From assembly GCF_900092135.1 (NCBI RefSeq), contig NZ_FMYF01000003.1, forward strand, positions 351,046-415,045: 64,000 nucleotides of DNA, given 5' to 3'. The position numbers and the translations under genes are program-made. This document shows, piece after piece, positions 61,327-64,000 of this stretch. Each line of letters opens with the position of its first letter. Position 1 is the stretch's first letter. This stretch comes from Raineyella antarctica (lineage in GTDB: Bacteria > Actinomycetota > Actinomycetes > Propionibacteriales > Propionibacteriaceae). The notes under the pieces are model-generated. The model worked only from the letters and a program-made list of their open reading frames with translations. It was not told the DNA's origin and did not search any database.

Positions 61327-61385
61327 TCTTCTGATGCTCAGTCACAATGTGGGGATGGGGCTCGCCGAGCCGGAGGGAGAACGTG

Positions 61386-61961
61386 ATGCCAGGCAAGGAT
61401 CCCGCCGCTCGCGACAGCGGTCAGGGCGCCGGTGATGACGCGGCTCTCGACGCCGCTCATCACGACGCCGGTGCCCATGATCCGCGAGCGGTGGACATGT
61501 TCATCGAACGGCTCGGGGCTTTCCTGGAGACCTCGGGAATGCCCCGCATCGCAGCCCGCGCGTTCGCTGCCGTGCTGATCGACGACGACGGGCGGATGAC
61601 AGCGGCGGAACTGGCCGACCGGCTCACCGTCAGCCCTGCCGCCGTCTCTCATGCGATGGCCTACCTGCAGCACGTCGGGCTGACACGCAAGGAGCGGGAT
61701 CCCGGCTCGCGCCGGGACATCCATGTTCTCGTGTCGGAGGACTGGTACATGGCGATGGTGACCCGTCGCCAGATCTTCGACCAGATGGAGCAGCTCTTCG
61801 CCGAGGGCTCGGCAGCCGCCGGCGGGCCGAACACCGCCGCCGGTCATCGGCTGCAGGTCAGCCAGGAGATGAGCCGGTTCATGACGAACGCGATCCTGGA
61901 GGCCGCCGCGCGATGGGAGACCCGGCGCGCCGAGCTGGAACGGGAGCGTACGACCGGCTGA
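61386..61961 (+). CDS. GbsR/MarR-family regulator
   Basis: A 191-residue winged-helix regulator. The DNA-binding part is [20 protein letters not shown] (about residues 68-87), then [20 protein letters not shown] for the wing. The C-terminal helices support dimerisation. Start ATG at 61386, with GGAGGGAGA upstream; an earlier ATG at 61347 is in the same frame but unsupported. It is divergent from an ABC exporter and is separated from it by a TTCACAA palindrome, so it is the likely repressor of that exporter. Confidence 0.88.
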   Translation: MPGKDPAARDSGQGAGDDAALDAAHHDAGAHDPRAVDMFIERLGAFLETSGMPRIAARAFAAVLIDDDGRMTAAELADRLTVSPAAVSHAMAYLQHVGLTRKERDPGSRRDIHVLVSEDWYMAMVTRRQIFDQMEQLFAEGSAAAGGPNTAAGHRLQVSQEMSRFMTNAILEAAARWETRRAELERERTTG

Positions 61962-62017
61962 GATCCCCGCGCCGCAGCACGTGATGCTCAAGTGGGAGTC
62001 GGTACAGCGTTCCCCGC

Positions 62018-63727
62018 TCAGCGGGGGTCTGTCACCGCTCCATCGGTCGAATGCTCGTCCCCCGGATCACCGGGACGGCTGAACGTGGCCTGCAGGTGCA
62101 CCTCCAGCTCCTCGAGCGAACGGCCCGACGTCTCGGGCATCACCTTGTAGAGCACGACGGCGACGACGACGTTGACCACTCCGTAGAGCAGGTACGTCCG
62201 GCCGCCGCCGAGGGTGCTCATCATCCACGGGAAGGTGAACGTGATCGCCGCGTTCACGATCCACATGCAGAAGACCGCCGCGCCGTTGGCGATGCCGCGG
62301 ACGTGCGCCGGGAACATCTCGCCCAGCATCGTCCACACCACCGGGCCGTTGGAGGACTGCACCACCAGCATGAAGAAACCCATCACCGCCAGCACCAGGA
62401 ACGGCGCGTAGGCCGGCGGTCGGGTCCCCGCTGCCATGTGGGGCTGGATCAGGAGCGTGAACAGGGCGGCGATGGCGAACATGCTGACAGCAACCAGGGA
62501 GATGCAGGTGATCAGGATCTGCCGGCGCCGGAACCGGAAGATCAGCCACAGTCCGGCCGCCGCTCCGATCACGGACATCACCCCGTTGGCGACCTGGGCA
62601 GTGATCGCAGCCGAGGCCCCCAGCCCGGCGTACTCCAGGACCTTGGGTGCGTAGTACATCACCGTGTTGACGCCGGTGGTCTGGTTGCACACCGCCAGCA
62701 GGACGCCGACGAGGAACAGCCGACGGATCCATGGCGTCCGCAGCACCTCGCGGAAGGTCCCCTTCGGCATCGCCTCCGTCCGGCGCTGCACCCGCGCCAT
62801 CTCCAAGACCTCGTCGGAGAGGTCACCGTCACGCTCGTCACGGACGCGCTTGAGCGAACCGATCGCCTCGTAGTAACGGTGCTGGACCATGTACCACCGC
62901 GAGGACTCTGGCATCCGGCGCATTCCGATCCACAGCGCGAGGGCCGGGATGGTGGCCAGTACCAGCATCAGCCGCCAGGCGGATCCGTTGCCGCCGGTGA
63001 TGGTGAGCTGCTGGACGAAGTGCTGCCAGGCCCCCGGGTCCATCGGGCCGCCCAGGGCCGACTGCTGTGCGGTGACGTTGTCCCAGGACTGCGACCCCGT
63101 CGACAGGACGCCGCTGGGATCAGCGGCGACCGTGAGCCGCGGCCCGCCATAGACCTGGTTGATGACAGCGTTGAAGGTGAAGGCCAGCAACTGCCCGAAC
63201 ACGATCATCAACTGGTCGAGCGAGACGATGGTTCCGCGGATGCGTGGAGGTGCGGTCTCGGAGAGGTAGACGGGGACCGTTGCCGAGGCGCCGCCGACGG
63301 CGAGTCCAAGGATGAACCGGAAGGGGTAGAGCATCCACAGCCCGGGGGCGAAGGTCGTCCCCAGCGCGCCGATGACGAAGATGGCGGCCAGGACGAGCAG
63401 GTTGTGCCGGCGACCGTAACGGTCGGAGAGCCGCCCGCCGAACAAGGCGCCCAAGGCCGCACCGACCAGCAAGGTGGCCCCGACCAGTCCCTCCTCGAGC
63501 GCATTGAGGGCCAGGCCGTGAGCATCCGTCGGCATGTACATGTACGGCAGCGCACCGGAGACCACCCCGGTGTCGTAGCCGAAGAGCAGCGAGCCCAAGG
63601 TGGCCACCCCCGCCACAGCCACGACCGAGCGGTGTCGACCCGTCATGGGCGTACGGACCGCCGCCTCCCGGAGTTCGTCCTCGGGGGCATCGAGCGAAAG
63701 CTCCATCGACTCGCGGTTGTTCTCCAC
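62018..63727 (-). CDS. MFS sugar porter
   Basis: A 569-residue major facilitator of the sugar-porter family with 12 transmembrane segments. Family marks are LGSLLFGYDTGVVSGALPYM (TM1), GGRLSDRYGRRHNLLVLAAI (loop 2-3), RFILGLAVGGASATVPVYLSETAPPR (TM4 onward) and GEMFPAHVRGIANG; the C-terminal PETSGRSLEELE is also present. An extra ~60-residue extracellular insertion sits after TM5-6, starting near VYGGPRLTVAADPSG. The start is probably the GTG at 63727, with AAGGAG upstream, although the frame is open to 63760. The sugar is not predictable. Confidence 0.9.
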   Translation of the reverse strand: MENNRESMELSLDAPEDELREAAVRTPMTGRHRSVVAVAGVATLGSLLFGYDTGVVSGALPYMYMPTDAHGLALNALEEGLVGATLLVGAALGALFGGRLSDRYGRRHNLLVLAAIFVIGALGTTFAPGLWMLYPFRFILGLAVGGASATVPVYLSETAPPRIRGTIVSLDQLMIVFGQLLAFTFNAVINQVYGGPRLTVAADPSGVLSTGSQSWDNVTAQQSALGGPMDPGAWQHFVQQLTITGGNGSAWRLMLVLATIPALALWIGMRRMPESSRWYMVQHRYYEAIGSLKRVRDERDGDLSDEVLEMARVQRRTEAMPKGTFREVLRTPWIRRLFLVGVLLAVCNQTTGVNTVMYYAPKVLEYAGLGASAAITAQVANGVMSVIGAAAGLWLIFRFRRRQILITCISLVAVSMFAIAALFTLLIQPHMAAGTRPPAYAPFLVLAVMGFFMLVVQSSNGPVVWTMLGEMFPAHVRGIANGAAVFCMWIVNAAITFTFPWMMSTLGGGRTYLLYGVVNVVVAVVLYKVMPETSGRSLEELEVHLQATFSRPGDPGDEHSTDGAVTDPR

Positions 63728-63851
63728 CTCAAGGACTCCTTCGACCACCCAGGAACGCACGTCTCGCAGGATCGCACCCCCGAGAGGCTACGCCGCCTGT
63801 CGCACCTCCGACCCGAGATGCGAGGAGCTGCTGAAAAGTCCTGTAATTGCG

Positions 63852-63889
63852 GATCGGGCCGATACCCGGTGAGGGGTATCGGCCCGATC
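63852..63889 (-). terminator. Strong rRNA-operon terminator hairpin
   Basis: A perfect 16-bp stem (63852-63867 with 63874-63889) with a 6-nt loop lies downstream of the minus-strand 5S rRNA and before the MFS gene. Its length and position fit the rRNA operon terminator. Confidence 0.8.
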
Positions 63890-63893
63890 TGTG

Positions 63894-63913
63894 CACCACC
63901 CCTGGGGGTGGTG
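63894..63913 (-). terminator. Second hairpin directly after 5S rRNA
   Basis: CACCACCCC (63894-63902) pairs with GGGGTGGTG (63905-63913). It lies between the end of 5S and the larger hairpin; it may be a processing stem or part of the terminator. Confidence 0.55.
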
Positions 63914-63919
63914 TGTGTT

Positions 63920-64000
63920 GTCCGGCGACGTCCTAGTCTCCCACACACTCCCGTGTGCAGTACCATCGGCGCTGAAGGGCTTGACTTCCGGGTTCGGAAT
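63920..64000 (-). rRNA. rrf: 5S ribosomal RNA, 3' part (cut by the window)
   Basis: The minus strand reads ATTCCGAACCCGGAAGTCAA, then GCGCCGATGGTACTGCA and ends TAGGACGTCGCCGGA, the usual actinobacterial 5S sequence from about position 40 to the 3' end. The 5' part lies beyond 64000, so the rRNA operon runs in from the right. Confidence 0.9.

Noticed and set aside
1..64000. CRISPR arrays, tRNA genes, insertion sequences or integrases
   Set aside because: No regularly spaced repeats with unique spacers, no cloverleaf with a recognisable T-loop, and no transposase or recombinase motif was seen in any frame I judged real.

Overview
The window is a very GC-rich actinobacterial chromosome segment. 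Codon use is strongly biased to G/C in third positions. Several genes appear to be leaderless (a -10 hexamer 6-7 nt before the start codon), and others use GTG starts. The right edge carries the 3' part of a 5S rRNA on the minus strand. Gene content (DhaKLM with an EIIA-HPr DhaM, GH15 trehalase-like enzyme, SPW-repeat, DUF1206 and DUF7218-type proteins) fits Actinomycetota. A Propionibacteriales relative is my best guess, but this cannot be proven from the window.

Layout. 1-0.5 kb: a rhodanese lipoprotein. 0.8-13.9 kb: a tight operon of four large proteins (1036, 1212, 1512 and 607 aa) with no recognised catalytic function. The first looks like a DUF6603 protein; the other three carry motifs I recognise only from uncharacterised large bacterial proteins. 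This is the least understood part of the window. 14.0-16.8 kb: a phytoene-desaturase-like flavoprotein, a TetR regulator and an SPW-repeat membrane protein with a double CTACG/CGTAG operator upstream. 17.0-23.2 kb: a complete ribose system (LacI regulator with its own operator, rbsA, rbsC, rbsB, rbsK, rbsD). 23.2-26.3 kb: a NarL-type two-component system divergent from a membrane fatty acid desaturase, with a strong palindrome between them, reminiscent of DesK/DesR control. 26.4-27.5 kb: two overlapping type II dehydroquinase homologues, one lacking the catalytic tyrosine. 27.8-32.8 kb: GH15 enzyme, alpha/beta hydrolase, hotdog thioesterase, a CPxC membrane protein behind a CsoR-type operator, an acetyltransferase and a small YqeY-like protein.

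32.8-50.5 kb is a catabolic island. It holds a TRAP transporter (dctPQM) with a co-transcribed MFS exporter, a PAS histidine kinase and FixJ/StyR-type response regulator at opposite ends, and a set of genes matching indole-3-acetic acid (auxin) degradation: iacA, iacB, iacI, iacC, iacD, iacE and iacF in one direction, an iacH-like amidase with a small partner in the other, and an iacG-like flavin reductase fused to an IclR-effector-like domain. An opine-dehydrogenase-family enzyme and a 3-hydroxyacyl-CoA dehydrogenase follow iacG. The likely logic is uptake by TRAP, sensing by the two-component pair, and oxidation of the indole ring towards catechol. No catechol-cleavage genes are in the window.

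50.5-64 kb: small stress or envelope genes (DUF7218, PF03640 lipoprotein), a PTS-dependent dihydroxyacetone kinase (dhaKLM), membrane proteins (DUF4153-like, DUF1206, PAP2), a GyrI-like protein, an FMN reductase, an ABC-2 exporter with a divergent GbsR/MarR regulator and a shared operator, a sugar-porter MFS protein, two strong hairpins and the 5S rRNA end of an rRNA operon.
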